A stretch of DNA of 35,284 nt from FEB-35 sp050263095 (GTDB taxonomy: Bacteria; Desulfobacterota; Deferrimicrobia; Deferrimicrobiales; Deferrimicrobiaceae): NCBI GenBank assembly GCA_050263095.1, contig JBLNEW010000078.1, positions 1 to 35,284 on the forward strand, written 5' to 3'. The notes under the pieces were generated by a model that did not search any database, was not told the origin of the DNA, and worked only from the letters and a program-made list of their open reading frames with translations. The translations under genes were made by a program, and so were the position numbers. Of the stretch, positions 1 through 9,277 are shown in pieces. Position 1 is the first letter of the stretch. Every line of letters begins with the position of its first letter.

Positions 1-3000
1 CCGATGCCGGCGCCGGGAGTGACGGTGAAGGCGAACCCGAACCGCGTGGTTCCGTCGGCGTCGCACGCGACTGGTCCCGAGCCCGACGGGAAAGTCCCCG
101 TCGGCAGCCTAGCCTCCGTCCCGAGGAACCCCGACGGGAGCCTCGCGATCGGCAGGAATCCTGGATATCCTTTCTGGATCGCAGGGATCGAGGACATAGT
201 GGGGCAGCGTCCGCCCACCCCGCCGCTCGACATGGATCAGGGCACGGGCGGGTTCGACGGCGGCCTGCCGCGGCACGCCATCGACGGTTACGCCGCCGGA
301 GGCCAGGACGCAAGTACGGTGAGCCTCATCGACTTCAGCAAGGAAGTCCTCCGGGCGAAGGGCGTCTTTTATCCGGAAGGCGGGACCGACCTTGAAAAGC
401 TCGCCATGGACTTCCACGGCCTGACCCGCTGCCACAACACGTTTTTCCCGGACGGCGGCGCCGCGAACTGCTTGCTTACGACAACCTCGACCGGCGCGAA
501 GCTCAAAACGGGCGGGTTCATTACTAACGGCTACCGCGACGCGGACATCAACGGACCCGGCATTCCGGTCCAGCCCGGCAGCCCGTATCACGAACCGTGC
601 GTGGACGACACCGGGAAGCGCCTGCTCTCGGGCACCAAAGGAAACTTCTTCAGCTCGGCCCTCCAGGCTGCAGCCGCCGATCCGGCGACCAAAACCACAG
701 CCGTCGGCCCTGCCGCCTTCGGGGCGAACAAGCCGCGGGTCTACGCGGCGACCAACCTCCAGTTCGACGTGGTGCTGAACAAGGTGGGATACCATTACCC
801 GCAGCAGCGCATCGTCTCCCTCTGGGAGGACGCGATACCGGTCATCGACAAGAAAAAGCCGCCCGAGCCGCTGGTCATGCGGCTGAACACCCTTGACTGC
901 GCCATGTACAAGCACACCAACCTGGTCCCGAAGACCTACGAGATGGACGACTACCAGGTGCGGACGCCGACGGACATCATAGGACAGCACATACACCTGC
1001 CGAAGTGGGACCTGACGACCACGGACGGCTCGGCCAACGGGTGGAACTACGAGGACGGGACCTTGTCTCCCGGCTACGTGAAGGAGAAGATCGAGGCCAT
1101 CAACGCCGCCGAAGACGATGGATTCCCGAAGGTCGCCGGGGCCGGCTCGGGGGCGTTTTCGCCTCCTGCCGGCAGCCTGGAAGCGAAGCCCCACCCGTTT
1201 TTCTGGGGCGTCCTCAAGGACCCGAGGGCCGCGTGCCCTGACGGGCCGTTCTGCGGCGCCCGCGTCACGCTCCAGCGGTGGTTCGCCGACCCGGTCCTGA
1301 ACCGGGACCATAAGGACCGCGGCCTGGGCATAATCTTTACCCACGACCATTACGGGCCGTCGACGCACCAGCAGATCGGCCTTTACGCGACCGTCCTGAC
1401 CGAGCCGGTCGGATCGAAATGGGCTCACAACGAGACGGGGACGCAGCTCGGCGACCGCGTGAAGCCGGCGGCCCTGGTGATAAATCCCGGCAACCTGCCG
1501 GCGTCCCGCGGAGACGGGGGACGCATCGACGGCGGGCCTACGAGCTGGCAGGCCCAGATACTCCCTCCGGGCTCCGCCGATGCGTTTCGCGAGTTCTATT
1601 TCGAGTACAGCGACTTCCAGCACGCCTACCTGCCCGGCGTTTACGTCGGCGCGGGGCCTGACGGCCAGCCGCTGCCGGGCGCCACGCCGCTCGACCGGGT
1701 CCAGGGAGTTGCGATCGCCGACGCGTTCCGATATGCCGTCAATCCTCCGGCCCGTGCGCAGAACACCCCGGTGTTCCCGGACCTCGTCCTGGAAGTGGCC
1801 GGGGGAGTGGAGCCGTTCTGCCCGGAACGCCCCTGCCCGCAAGCGATCTCGGTGCAGGACCCGGGAGTCCTGGTTACCAACTACCGGATGGAGCCGGTCT
1901 CGGACCGGGTGTTCGATCCGAACAAGATCGGTCCCGATGGGAATTTCGGCACCCAGGCGGACGGCCTGAGAGGCGACCTCGCGTTCGCCTTCCAGACTCG
2001 CACCGACCGCGCGATTCCGCAGCTTAACACCAAGTTCGGCCTTGCCCCTCCGGGCTACAGCGCCCCCACGGCCCCAGCCGTCGGCAAATTCCCCATCAAC
2101 CAGTCCGGCGCGATATTCCCCGGCGACCCTTTCACGCCCATGATCCGCGCCTACGCGGGCGACCGCGTCAGGGTGAAGATCCAGGCCGGCGGGCACGAAG
2201 AGGAGCACGGCTTCACGATCCACGGCCTGAAATGGCTCCAGGGCGGATCCGGCCACGGAAGCAGCCCCACCTCCGGGTGGCGCAACGCCCAGGCGGCCGG
2301 AATTTCCGAGCAGTTCACCTTCAGCTCTCCGGTCACGCCCGTGCTCGGTGAGAAAGGGATCACGTCTGACCATCTGTTCACTGCGGGCGCAGGGATCGAC
2401 GGCTGGTGGAACGGCCAGTGGGGCATCATGCGGTCGTACGACTTCCGGCGGCCGGACCTCGCGCGCCTTCCGAACAGCCTGGTGCCTTTCGTGATAGAGA
2501 ACCCGCTCGACTTCAAGATCCCCGGGAAAGCGGTCTGCCCGAAAACGGCGCCGGACCGCAACTATGACGTCACGGCCGTACTGGCCAACGATGTTCTTCC
2601 CTTTGTGCCGGGCGTATCCATTCAGACGCTTGGCGAGACCGACCCGCTGGGCGGACTTGCCGGGATGACGTTCGGCGAGGAGGTGGCCAGCACGACATCG
2701 CTCGACCCGGCCGGAGGCACGCTGCTGTACAACCCGCGGCCGGCGGTGATCCCGGAAGTCACGCTTCCGGAGGACGGCGGCGGATTCACCACCATCGGAG
2801 GACACACGGGCCCGCTCCACGATCCGACGGCGATTCTCTACGTCCGTACGCAGGATATCGATCCGGTCACCGGCAAGCTTAAAACGGGGGTGACGCCCGA
2901 TCCGATAGTCATCAGGGCGGCTGCGGGCGATTGCATCAATGTCACCCTGCGCAACAGGCTTCCCGGAGACCTGAACGCAAACGGATTTTTCGACGACAAT

Positions 3001-4203
3001 CCCGACCTTCCAGGCTTCGCCACCCTGCAGGGGGTGACGAAGCGGCGGAGCACCCCGGAGGGGACCACCACGTTCAACAACAACCTGGTGCGGCCGTCTA
3101 GCCACGTGGGGCTTCACCCGCAGCTTGTCGCCTACGACATCACCCGGGACGACGGCACCAACGTGGGCGTCAACGGATGCCCGCTGGGGAACTGCCGGAG
3201 CGCTTTGGCGATACCCGAGACCGTGAGGCCGGGAGGAAGCAAGACCATAACCTGGTACGCCGGCGACCTTGCGGCAGTCAAGTCGGGGACCATATCCATT
3301 CTCGGCGTCACGATCAACAAGGTCCGCCTCAATCCCACGCCGGTGGAGTTCGGCGGGGTGAGCTTAAGCCCCGCGGACAGGATCAAGCAGGGCCAGAAGG
3401 GTCTCTTCGGTTCCCTGGTCATCGAGCCGAAGGGCTCGAATTGGGTCGAGGACGCTGACAGCCCCCTGGCCTCCAGGAAGATCCGCACCGCGGCCACCGT
3501 GGATCCGACGCCCGCGTCGCCGAATTCGGGCGACGAGTTCCGCGATTTTTCCCTGCTGCTTTCGAAGCACCTTTCGATGCGGTGGGCCGACGGCCGGCCC
3601 GTGGAGCACCTGAACGGGGAAGGGCACGGCATCCCGGAGGATTCCCAGGATTCCGGCCAGATGGCTTTCAACTACGGCAGCGAACCGATGTGGTTCCGGT
3701 TCGGCGTTTCTCCCAATGCTCCGTTCGGAGCGGCGGGATGCGGAACGGCGGCGCCGAGCGAATGCTTCGGCGATGTTCCTAACTCCCACGAGGCGTACAG
3801 CAACGCCCTGCTGATCAACCAGGGGACGCTTGCGAGCAACTCTCCCGAGGAGGCCGGCGACCCGGCGACCCCGGTGTTCGAGGTCGCTTCCGGACAGGAG
3901 GCCCGGATACGGCTGACCTCGGCCTCGACAACCACCCGAGGCACTACGTTCCACCTCCACGGGCATGTATGGCAGCGGGCGCCTTACAAGGTGGGTCTCT
4001 CCGGCTTCCCATCGCAGTCGATAGGGGACAACCCGCTGTCGATGCACCTTGGCGCGCAGGAAAGCATCACCGGGCAGCAGCATTTCGACATCCGCCTGCC
4101 CAGCGCGGGCGGCTCGAACGCGATCGCCGGAGACTACCTGTTCCGCGATACCGCGGGATTGGGCAACGCCGACGGACTCTGGGGCATCCTGCGGGTGAAA
4201 TGA
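1..4203 (+). CDS. Large OmpB-like multicopper oxidase, 5' end cut by the window
   Basis: The frame is open to the window edge, so the N-terminus is probably outside; an ATG lies at 4. From that ATG it gives 1399 residues. Copper-type histidine motifs appear in several cupredoxin-like modules: QHIHL (H329, H331), THDH..STHQ (H447, H449, H455), a GHEEEH...IHG block (H731, H735, H740) and FHLHGH near the C-terminus (H1317, H1319, H1321). The segment before H329, ending in NGWNYEDGT, is typical of very large bacterial multicopper proteins such as Geobacter OmpB, which are secreted or outer-membrane proteins linked to metal oxide reduction. The HDH motif has Asp where a blue-copper Cys is usual in HCH. 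Two SCO proteins downstream could supply copper, but a terminator separates them. The family call is firm; the substrate is unknown. Confidence 0.85.
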   Translation, partial: PMPAPGVTVKANPNRVVPSASHATGPEPDGKVPVGSLASVPRNPDGSLAIGRNPGYPFWIAGIEDIVGQRPPTPPLDMDQGTGGFDGGLPRHAIDGYAAGGQDASTVSLIDFSKEVLRAKGVFYPEGGTDLEKLAMDFHGLTRCHNTFFPDGGAANCLLTTTSTGAKLKTGGFITNGYRDADINGPGIPVQPGSPYHEPCVDDTGKRLLSGTKGNFFSSALQAAAADPATKTTAVGPAAFGANKPRVYAATNLQFDVVLNKVGYHYPQQRIVSLWEDAIPVIDKKKPPEPLVMRLNTLDCAMYKHTNLVPKTYEMDDYQVRTPTDIIGQHIHLPKWDLTTTDGSANGWNYEDGTLSPGYVKEKIEAINAAEDDGFPKVAGAGSGAFSPPAGSLEAKPHPFFWGVLKDPRAACPDGPFCGARVTLQRWFADPVLNRDHKDRGLGIIFTHDHYGPSTHQQIGLYATVLTEPVGSKWAHNETGTQLGDRVKPAALVINPGNLPASRGDGGRIDGGPTSWQAQILPPGSADAFREFYFEYSDFQHAYLPGVYVGAGPDGQPLPGATPLDRVQGVAIADAFRYAVNPPARAQNTPVFPDLVLEVAGGVEPFCPERPCPQAISVQDPGVLVTNYRMEPVSDRVFDPNKIGPDGNFGTQADGLRGDLAFAFQTRTDRAIPQLNTKFGLAPPGYSAPTAPAVGKFPINQSGAIFPGDPFTPMIRAYAGDRVRVKIQAGGHEEEHGFTIHGLKWLQGGSGHGSSPTSGWRNAQAAGISEQFTFSSPVTPVLGEKGITSDHLFTAGAGIDGWWNGQWGIMRSYDFRRPDLARLPNSLVPFVIENPLDFKIPGKAVCPKTAPDRNYDVTAVLANDVLPFVPGVSIQTLGETDPLGGLAGMTFGEEVASTTSLDPAGGTLLYNPRPAVIPEVTLPEDGGGFTTIGGHTGPLHDPTAILYVRTQDIDPVTGKLKTGVTPDPIVIRAAAGDCINVTLRNRLPGDLNANGFFDDNPDLPGFATLQGVTKRRSTPEGTTTFNNNLVRPSSHVGLHPQLVAYDITRDDGTNVGVNGCPLGNCRSALAIPETVRPGGSKTITWYAGDLAAVKSGTISILGVTINKVRLNPTPVEFGGVSLSPADRIKQGQKGLFGSLVIEPKGSNWVEDADSPLASRKIRTAATVDPTPASPNSGDEFRDFSLLLSKHLSMRWADGRPVEHLNGEGHGIPEDSQDSGQMAFNYGSEPMWFRFGVSPNAPFGAAGCGTAAPSECFGDVPNSHEAYSNALLINQGTLASNSPEEAGDPATPVFEVASGQEARIRLTSASTTTRGTTFHLHGHVWQRAPYKVGLSGFPSQSIGDNPLSMHLGAQESITGQQHFDIRLPSAGGSNAIAGDYLFRDTAGLGNADGLWGILRVK

Positions 4204-4240
4204 CCGAAGCCCCCCGCGGGGGCGCGGCGACGAACATCGG

Positions 4241-4279
4241 ACGGGTGCGGCCTTGCGGCTGGCCGCACCCGTGTTTTTT
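4241..4279 (+). terminator. Intrinsic terminator after the multicopper oxidase
   Basis: A perfect 12-bp stem (ACGGGTGCGGCC at 4241-4252, its complement at 4261-4272) with an 8-base loop is followed by G and six T. It lies 38 bases after the stop codon at 4203 and separates this gene from the beta-propeller unit. Confidence 0.93.
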
Positions 4280-4294
4280 GGGGATCGCGGAACG

Positions 4295-4300
4295 TATAAT
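4295..4300 (+). promoter_or_regulatory. Candidate -10 box (TATAAT)
   Basis: An exact TATAAT lies just after the terminator and 60 bases before the ATG at 4361. The matching -35 is poor (only a T-rich stretch that belongs to the terminator). A GGCCGG/CCGGCC hairpin at 4310-4326 would sit in the leader. The position fits a promoter for the four-gene unit at 4361-9250. Confidence 0.4.
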
Positions 4301-4360
4301 GGCAACGGCGGCCGGAAAGGCCGGCCATTTTGCGGCGGATCGGAAAACGGGGAGGAAAAG

Positions 4361-6283
4361 ATGTCGGCTTGCCGGCGAAACCGTTCAGTCTCGGTGCTCC
4401 TTGCTCCGTTCGCGGCGCTGCTAATCGCCGCGGTCGCGGCCGCCGACAACGCATCCGTCAACCGCCTGGTCCGCGAGGGGTTGGCGGTCGAGTTCATCGT
4501 GGATTCGGTCACCGGGAAAGCGTCGGGGCGTGACGGGCTGGCGGAAGGCGATTACGCCGATATCAGGTTCCGGATCACGGACGAGCCCGGCGGCGGTCCG
4601 ATCCGGTTCCTGCGCCCCGGTGCGTGGATGGACATTCGGAAGGCGCTGGATTCCCGGGGCGGAAAGGAGCCGGACTGCCGGGAAAAGGTCGGGCTATACC
4701 TGAAGGGGATCGTCGGGATGCGCCCGATGATCGACCTCAACGGCTACTTCATACTCGTGCTCAACCGCGAGCCGGGCATCTCCGTCATAAACCCGTATGT
4801 GGGGATGACGGGCAAGACCAACCTGTACGCAATGATAAATCTGAAGGCGCCGGGAGCCGACTGGATCAAAAGCGGCGACGGGAAGCGATTATACGTGACT
4901 ATTCCGGAGGCGAACCAGGTGGCGGTGGTCGACACGGACCTGTTCAAGGTCGAGAAATACATCGATGTCGGCGAGAACCCGGTTCGCATTGCGCTCCAGC
5001 CGGACGGCGCGTACGCCTGGGTGGGGAACGACGCCGGGGAGGGCCGGGAGGGCGGTGTAACCGCGATCGACACCGCCGCGAACCGGCGAGCCGCTGACAT
5101 TGCCACCGGCAAAGGGCACCACGAGATCGCCTTCTCCAGGGACAGCCGATACGCATACGTGTCCAACCGGGCCGGCGGCACGGTGTCCGTGATCGACGTA
5201 AGCAAGTTTAAGAAAGCGACGGACCTGGAAACGGGGCCCACGCCGATCTCGCTGGATGCCTCCGCCGTGGGTAGGGCGGTCTACGTCGCGGACGGGGAGG
5301 AAGGCACCGTCAGCGTCGTGGATATCGCCCGAAACGAAATCGCGGGGAAGATCCGCCTGAAACCAGGGCTTGGTCCGCTCCGGTTCACCGCCGACGGCCG
5401 CTGGGGATTCGCCCTCAACCCGAATGAGAACGAGGTGGCTGTCATAGACGCCACGACGAGCCGCGTAGCCCATATCGTAAATGTCGGAAACCGGCCGTAC
5501 CAGGTTTCGATCACCTCCAGCTTCGCCCACATACGGTCGCTGGACGCCGGGACGGTCTCCATGATTCCGATCCGGGATCTGGGGAAGAACGAGCCCCCGC
5601 CTGTCAACACCTACCCGGCCGGTGCGGAGGCTCCCGGTTCGGCCAAGGATCTGCCGATAGCCCAGTCGCTGGCCTCGTCGGTCGTCGATAGCGAGATGCT
5701 GGTGGTCAATCCGGCGGACCGGACTATCTATTACTACATGGAAGGAATGAACGCCCCGAAGGGGAGCTTCCAGGCGTACGGCCGCGAGCCGAGGGCCGTC
5801 ATGATAGCCGACAGGAGCCTGAAGGAGACGGAGCCCGGGATATACGCAACCCGCATCAGGATACCGGCGGCAGCGGTCTTCGACGTTGCGCTCATACTGG
5901 ACTCCCCGAGGATCGTGCACTGCTTCACCGTGGAGGCGAAGGAGAATCCCGCGATCCCGCGCGCCAGGAGGCCCCTCCAGGTCGAGTTCCCGCCAGGGGA
6001 CCGGCAGGTGAAGGTCGGCAATGCCGTTCCGTTCCGGTTCCGGATAGTGGATCCGGAGACGAACGCGGCCAAGGCGGGGCTTGCGGACGTAGGTGTCCTA
6101 TATTACGCGATGCCGGGCACCGTGCGGATGCGGGAAGCCGCAAGGGAGGTCGGCGAGGGGGTCTACGAGGCGATTCTGAAAATATCGAAACCGGGAACGC
6201 ACTACGTGTACGTCACCTCGGCCTCGCTGCCGTCGAAATCCGGTGAGATGGCCTTCTATACCTTGATCGGCGTCGCCGAATGA
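4361..6283 (+). CDS. Secreted YVTN-type beta-propeller protein
   Basis: The start at 4361 is chosen because a GGAGG sits just before it and the reading then begins with a signal peptide (MSACRRNRSVSV..., about 27 residues); 640 residues result. The middle, roughly residues 130-400, holds repeated blades of the YVTN kind (for example LYVTIPEANQVAVVDTD, YAYVSNRAGGTVSVIDV, VYVADGEEGTVSVVDIA), a fold shared with cytochrome cd1 haem-d1 domains and surface-layer proteins. The C-terminal 100 residues look like an Ig-like beta domain. No CxxCH is present, so it binds no c haem itself. Its stop overlaps the next gene's start (ATGA), so it is translationally coupled to the cytochrome-binding-protein fusion and may act with it in the periplasm. 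The exact role is unknown. Confidence 0.82.
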   Translation: MSACRRNRSVSVLLAPFAALLIAAVAAADNASVNRLVREGLAVEFIVDSVTGKASGRDGLAEGDYADIRFRITDEPGGGPIRFLRPGAWMDIRKALDSRGGKEPDCREKVGLYLKGIVGMRPMIDLNGYFILVLNREPGISVINPYVGMTGKTNLYAMINLKAPGADWIKSGDGKRLYVTIPEANQVAVVDTDLFKVEKYIDVGENPVRIALQPDGAYAWVGNDAGEGREGGVTAIDTAANRRAADIATGKGHHEIAFSRDSRYAYVSNRAGGTVSVIDVSKFKKATDLETGPTPISLDASAVGRAVYVADGEEGTVSVVDIARNEIAGKIRLKPGLGPLRFTADGRWGFALNPNENEVAVIDATTSRVAHIVNVGNRPYQVSITSSFAHIRSLDAGTVSMIPIRDLGKNEPPPVNTYPAGAEAPGSAKDLPIAQSLASSVVDSEMLVVNPADRTIYYYMEGMNAPKGSFQAYGREPRAVMIADRSLKETEPGIYATRIRIPAAAVFDVALILDSPRIVHCFTVEAKENPAIPRARRPLQVEFPPGDRQVKVGNAVPFRFRIVDPETNAAKAGLADVGVLYYAMPGTVRMREAAREVGEGVYEAILKISKPGTHYVYVTSASLPSKSGEMAFYTLIGVAE

Positions 6284-7878
6284 ACGCCGCGCCCGCCGCG
6301 AGGATCCGGGCCGCAGAGTTCCTCGCCCTGTTGGCCGCATGCATGCTCGCTGCACCCCTTCCATCCGCGGCCGCGCGCATGACCGACGAGCAGATTCGGG
6401 GCAAGCGGATCTACACGGAAGGGGAAGGGAGCGGGCGGATCGAAGCGTTCCTCGAAGGCCCCGGGATAACGTCGCCGGGATCGGGCTTCCCGTGCGTCAA
6501 ATGCCACATGGAAAACGGCGAGGGGACCATGGAGGGAGGCGTCCTGTCCGCCGACATCACTTACTACAACCTGGCGAAACCGTACTCCGGCGCGCGGCCT
6601 TCGGGCCGGGTCCATCCGCCGTACGACGACGCGGGATACGAGGCGGCCATACGGGACGGGATCGATCCCGGCGGCCACCGCCTTCACGAAGCCCACCCGC
6701 GATATTCGATCTCCGAAAAGGACCTGCGGGAGCTGATAGCCTACCTCAAGGTGCTGGGACGCGAGCCCGCCCCGGGCGTATACGACAACGAGGTCCGCGT
6801 CGGGACGCTCCTGCCCGGTTCGGGGCCGCTGGCGGAGGCCGGGGATGAGGTCCGGGCCCTGCTCTCGGCGTATTTCGCCGATCTGAACGCGCGCGGGGGC
6901 ATCTTCCGGCGGTCGGTCACGATCGTGCCGATAGCGTTCGATCCTGCCCGGCAGGGGAGCATCCTCGAATCGGTACGGGGGCCGGTCGCCGAAGACGGCC
7001 TGTTGTGCCTCCTGGGAAATATCGGGGTCCCGCAGGGCGCCGCCGCCGCCAGGTTCATTTCGCAGGCGAAGGTGCCGGTGATCATCCCCCTGCTGTTTGC
7101 ATCCGAGAGCGGGTACGGGACGGACCGCTATACCTTCCACCTCTTCGCGAGCATCCGGGACCAGGCCCGCGTGATGGTCGATTTCCTTGCGGCCGGCCGG
7201 GAGCCGCCGGTTCGCAGGATAGCCCTTGTCCTCGCGAGGAACGAGCCGGGAGAAGCGGGAGCGGCGGGGGTGCGGGAACAGGCCAAGAAGCACGGGATCG
7301 CTATCGTCGCAGAGACGGCGCTTGCGGATGGCGAGCATCCGGCGGTCGAAGCGGCCGCCCGGGCGAAGGAGTCGGAGCCGGACGCCGTGCTTTTCTTCGG
7401 TTCGGGCCGTGACGCCCATGCGTTTTTATCGGAGGCAGGCAGGCTGGGGTTGCGCGCTCCGTTCCTTATCCCCGCGCCGATGGCGGGGAATTTCCTTTAT
7501 TCCATGGCGCCGGAGGCGGCCGGGGCCGTCTTTCTCACCGTTCCCGTTCCGCGCCCGGATGCCGCAAATCTCGACCTGGGTGAGTTTCACCGCATCAGGA
7601 GGGAGGGCCGAGTGGGGGACAGGCACATGTCCCTGCAGTTGATGGCGTTCGCAGGCGCAAAGCTGTTCGAGGAGGGCCTCAAGCGGTCGGGCAGGGAGAT
7701 AAGCCGCGAGAGATTGGTTGACGAAATCGGCAAACTTTACGAGTTCAGGACCGGGGTGACCCCTCCCGTCACTTACAACGAGAATCGCCGCGCGGGCGTT
7801 CAGGGAGCGGCGATCTACAGGATCGATAACAAGTCGGGGCGCCTGGTTCAGGAAGCGCCGTGGCGGGAACCCCGGTGA
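6280..7878 (+). CDS. Cytochrome c fused to a LivK-like periplasmic binding protein
   Basis: The start overlaps the previous stop by four bases. The 532-residue product begins with a signal peptide (to about residue 32). Residues 35-155 form a cytochrome c-like domain with a single CVKCH (C72-H76) and a closing helix ending LRELIAYLKVLGRE. Residues 165 to about 525 resemble the type 1 periplasmic binding fold of branched-chain amino acid (LivJ/LivK) ABC receptors, opening with VRVGTLLPGSGPLAEAGDEV. No ABC permease or ATPase is nearby, so a transport role is doubtful. A redox-linked sensor or a small-molecule-gated electron carrier is possible. The family assignments are good; the function is inferred only from domain content and from the SCO genes that follow. 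Confidence 0.85.
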   Translation: MNAAPAARIRAAEFLALLAACMLAAPLPSAAARMTDEQIRGKRIYTEGEGSGRIEAFLEGPGITSPGSGFPCVKCHMENGEGTMEGGVLSADITYYNLAKPYSGARPSGRVHPPYDDAGYEAAIRDGIDPGGHRLHEAHPRYSISEKDLRELIAYLKVLGREPAPGVYDNEVRVGTLLPGSGPLAEAGDEVRALLSAYFADLNARGGIFRRSVTIVPIAFDPARQGSILESVRGPVAEDGLLCLLGNIGVPQGAAAARFISQAKVPVIIPLLFASESGYGTDRYTFHLFASIRDQARVMVDFLAAGREPPVRRIALVLARNEPGEAGAAGVREQAKKHGIAIVAETALADGEHPAVEAAARAKESEPDAVLFFGSGRDAHAFLSEAGRLGLRAPFLIPAPMAGNFLYSMAPEAAGAVFLTVPVPRPDAANLDLGEFHRIRREGRVGDRHMSLQLMAFAGAKLFEEGLKRSGREISRERLVDEIGKLYEFRTGVTPPVTYNENRRAGVQGAAIYRIDNKSGRLVQEAPWREPR

Positions 7879-7928
7879 CATCCGGTCCATCTAATGGGCG
7901 GTTTCTCCGGGCTGCAGGGAGGGCATCC

Positions 7929-8582
7929 ATGATCAGGAACGCCTTTTTCTCCGTGCTTGCGTTGTCCGTTTCGCTGTCTTTTGGGGCAGGCGCATACGGC
8001 GCGTCGCACGAGGAACACGGCGAACATAGGCACGAAGCGGCGAAGACGCAGAACCGGTTGGATGAGGAAACGAATGTCCGGGTGGATCTCGCGGACGTCG
8101 AGCTGGTGGACCAGGACGGCCGGAAGGTAAGGTTCGCGAGCGACGTCGTCCGCGGCCGCGTGGTGGTCATCGACCTTATCTATACGACATGCCCCCTGGT
8201 GTGCCCGATCCTTAGCGCCATCTTTTCCCGCCTCCAGGAGCAGCTGGGAGACCGGCTCGGAAGCGAAGTCCATCTGGTTTCCGTAACGGTCGATCCGAAC
8301 ACCGACATCCCGCCGCGGCTCAAGGAATACGCCGCCAGGTTCGACGCGCGCCCGGGCTGGACGTTCCTCACCGGCGAAAGGCAGAACGTCGCGCAGGTGC
8401 TGAAAGGACTCGGCGGATACACGGCGGACCTCACGAACCACCCTGCGATGATCCTTGTAGGAGACGGCGGGAAGGAAGGGTGGACGAGATTATACGGGTT
8501 CCCTTCTCCGGAACAGATATTGGAAAAAGTGAACGAGATCTCGGCGGCCGGGCGTTCGATGCGCTCCCACCCGGCGAAGTAG
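7929..8582 (+). CDS. SCO1/SenC-family copper chaperone or thiol protein (first copy)
   Basis: The ATG at 7929 has a GGGAGGG upstream and gives a 217-residue secreted protein. After the signal peptide comes a His-rich stretch (HEEHGEHRH, residues 27-35), then a thioredoxin-like SCO domain with CPLVC (C88, C92) and the distal metal-binding His (H171 in TNHPAM). SCO proteins deliver copper to CuA sites or reduce the cysteines there. No CuA oxidase subunit is present in the window, but a multicopper oxidase lies upstream. It is followed closely by a second SCO gene with the same GWTFLTGE motif, which indicates an old tandem duplication. Confidence 0.9.
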   Translation: MIRNAFFSVLALSVSLSFGAGAYGASHEEHGEHRHEAAKTQNRLDEETNVRVDLADVELVDQDGRKVRFASDVVRGRVVVIDLIYTTCPLVCPILSAIFSRLQEQLGDRLGSEVHLVSVTVDPNTDIPPRLKEYAARFDARPGWTFLTGERQNVAQVLKGLGGYTADLTNHPAMILVGDGGKEGWTRLYGFPSPEQILEKVNEISAAGRSMRSHPAK

Positions 8583-8593
8583 GAATTCACGCG

Positions 8594-9250
8594 ATGCGAT
8601 TTCGCCGCTGGTTGCCCTTCGTCGCGTTTCTTGCGGTAATGCCGGCGGCATTTCCAGCCGCCGCGGCTGACCATGGCGTCCATCACGGCCGGGACGGCGG
8701 CGCGTCGACGATCGAACCGTCGAAGGGAGCTTCGCGTCCCGCCATGGGGATCCCGGGCGACGAAGCCGGCCGGCGCGCCTGGTTCACCGATCTGCCGTTG
8801 ATCACACAGGACAACAGGCGGGTGAAGTTCTACACCGACGTCCTGAAGGACAAGGTCGTCCTTTTAAGCTTCGTTTTCACTAGTTGCGACGAGGCGTGCC
8901 CACTGATGATGAAAACCTTCTTCGAGGTGCAGTCGCTGCTCGGGGACCGTGCGGGGAAGGATGTCTTCATGGTGTCCATAAGCGTTGATCCCGATACGGA
9001 CACGCCGGAGGCGCTCAAGTCGTACGGGGAACGGTACCGCGCCGGTCCCGGATGGACTTTCCTCACGGGAGAGAAACGGAACGTCGACTGGGTGGTGTAC
9101 AAGCTCGGTCAATACAGGAAGGAAATCGAAGACCACTCCACCCTGTTCCTGCTGGGCGACGTCAGGAACGGGCGATGGAGGAAGATCTCCGCCTCGACCC
9201 CCCCCGAGGCGATCGTGCTGGATATCGAAACCTTGCTGCTGAAAAAGTGA
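8594..9250 (+). CDS. SCO1/SenC-family protein (second copy)
   Basis: The start at 8594 gives 218 residues with a clear signal peptide (to about residue 25); only a weak AGGA precedes it. A His-rich tip follows (DHGVHHG). The SCO fold has CDEAC (C98, C102) and H181 (EDHSTLF). Asp-Glu inside the CxxxC replaces the Pro-x of typical CPxxC sequences, and the mature N-terminus differs from copy one, so the pair has probably diverged in metal or redox role. It lies 11 bases after copy one and is the last gene of the unit; the next gene is convergent. Confidence 0.88.
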   Translation: MRFRRWLPFVAFLAVMPAAFPAAAADHGVHHGRDGGASTIEPSKGASRPAMGIPGDEAGRRAWFTDLPLITQDNRRVKFYTDVLKDKVVLLSFVFTSCDEACPLMMKTFFEVQSLLGDRAGKDVFMVSISVDPDTDTPEALKSYGERYRAGPGWTFLTGEKRNVDWVVYKLGQYRKEIEDHSTLFLLGDVRNGRWRKISASTPPEAIVLDIETLLLKK

Positions 9251-9277
9251 CCGCCCAAGCCTGGCGAACGCTTCCCT

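Noticed and set aside
109..3117. A 1002-residue open frame on the minus strand inside the multicopper oxidase
   Set aside because: The product is Arg/Val-rich without recognisable domains, and it opposes a well-supported gene. Long antisense frames are common in GC-rich DNA.
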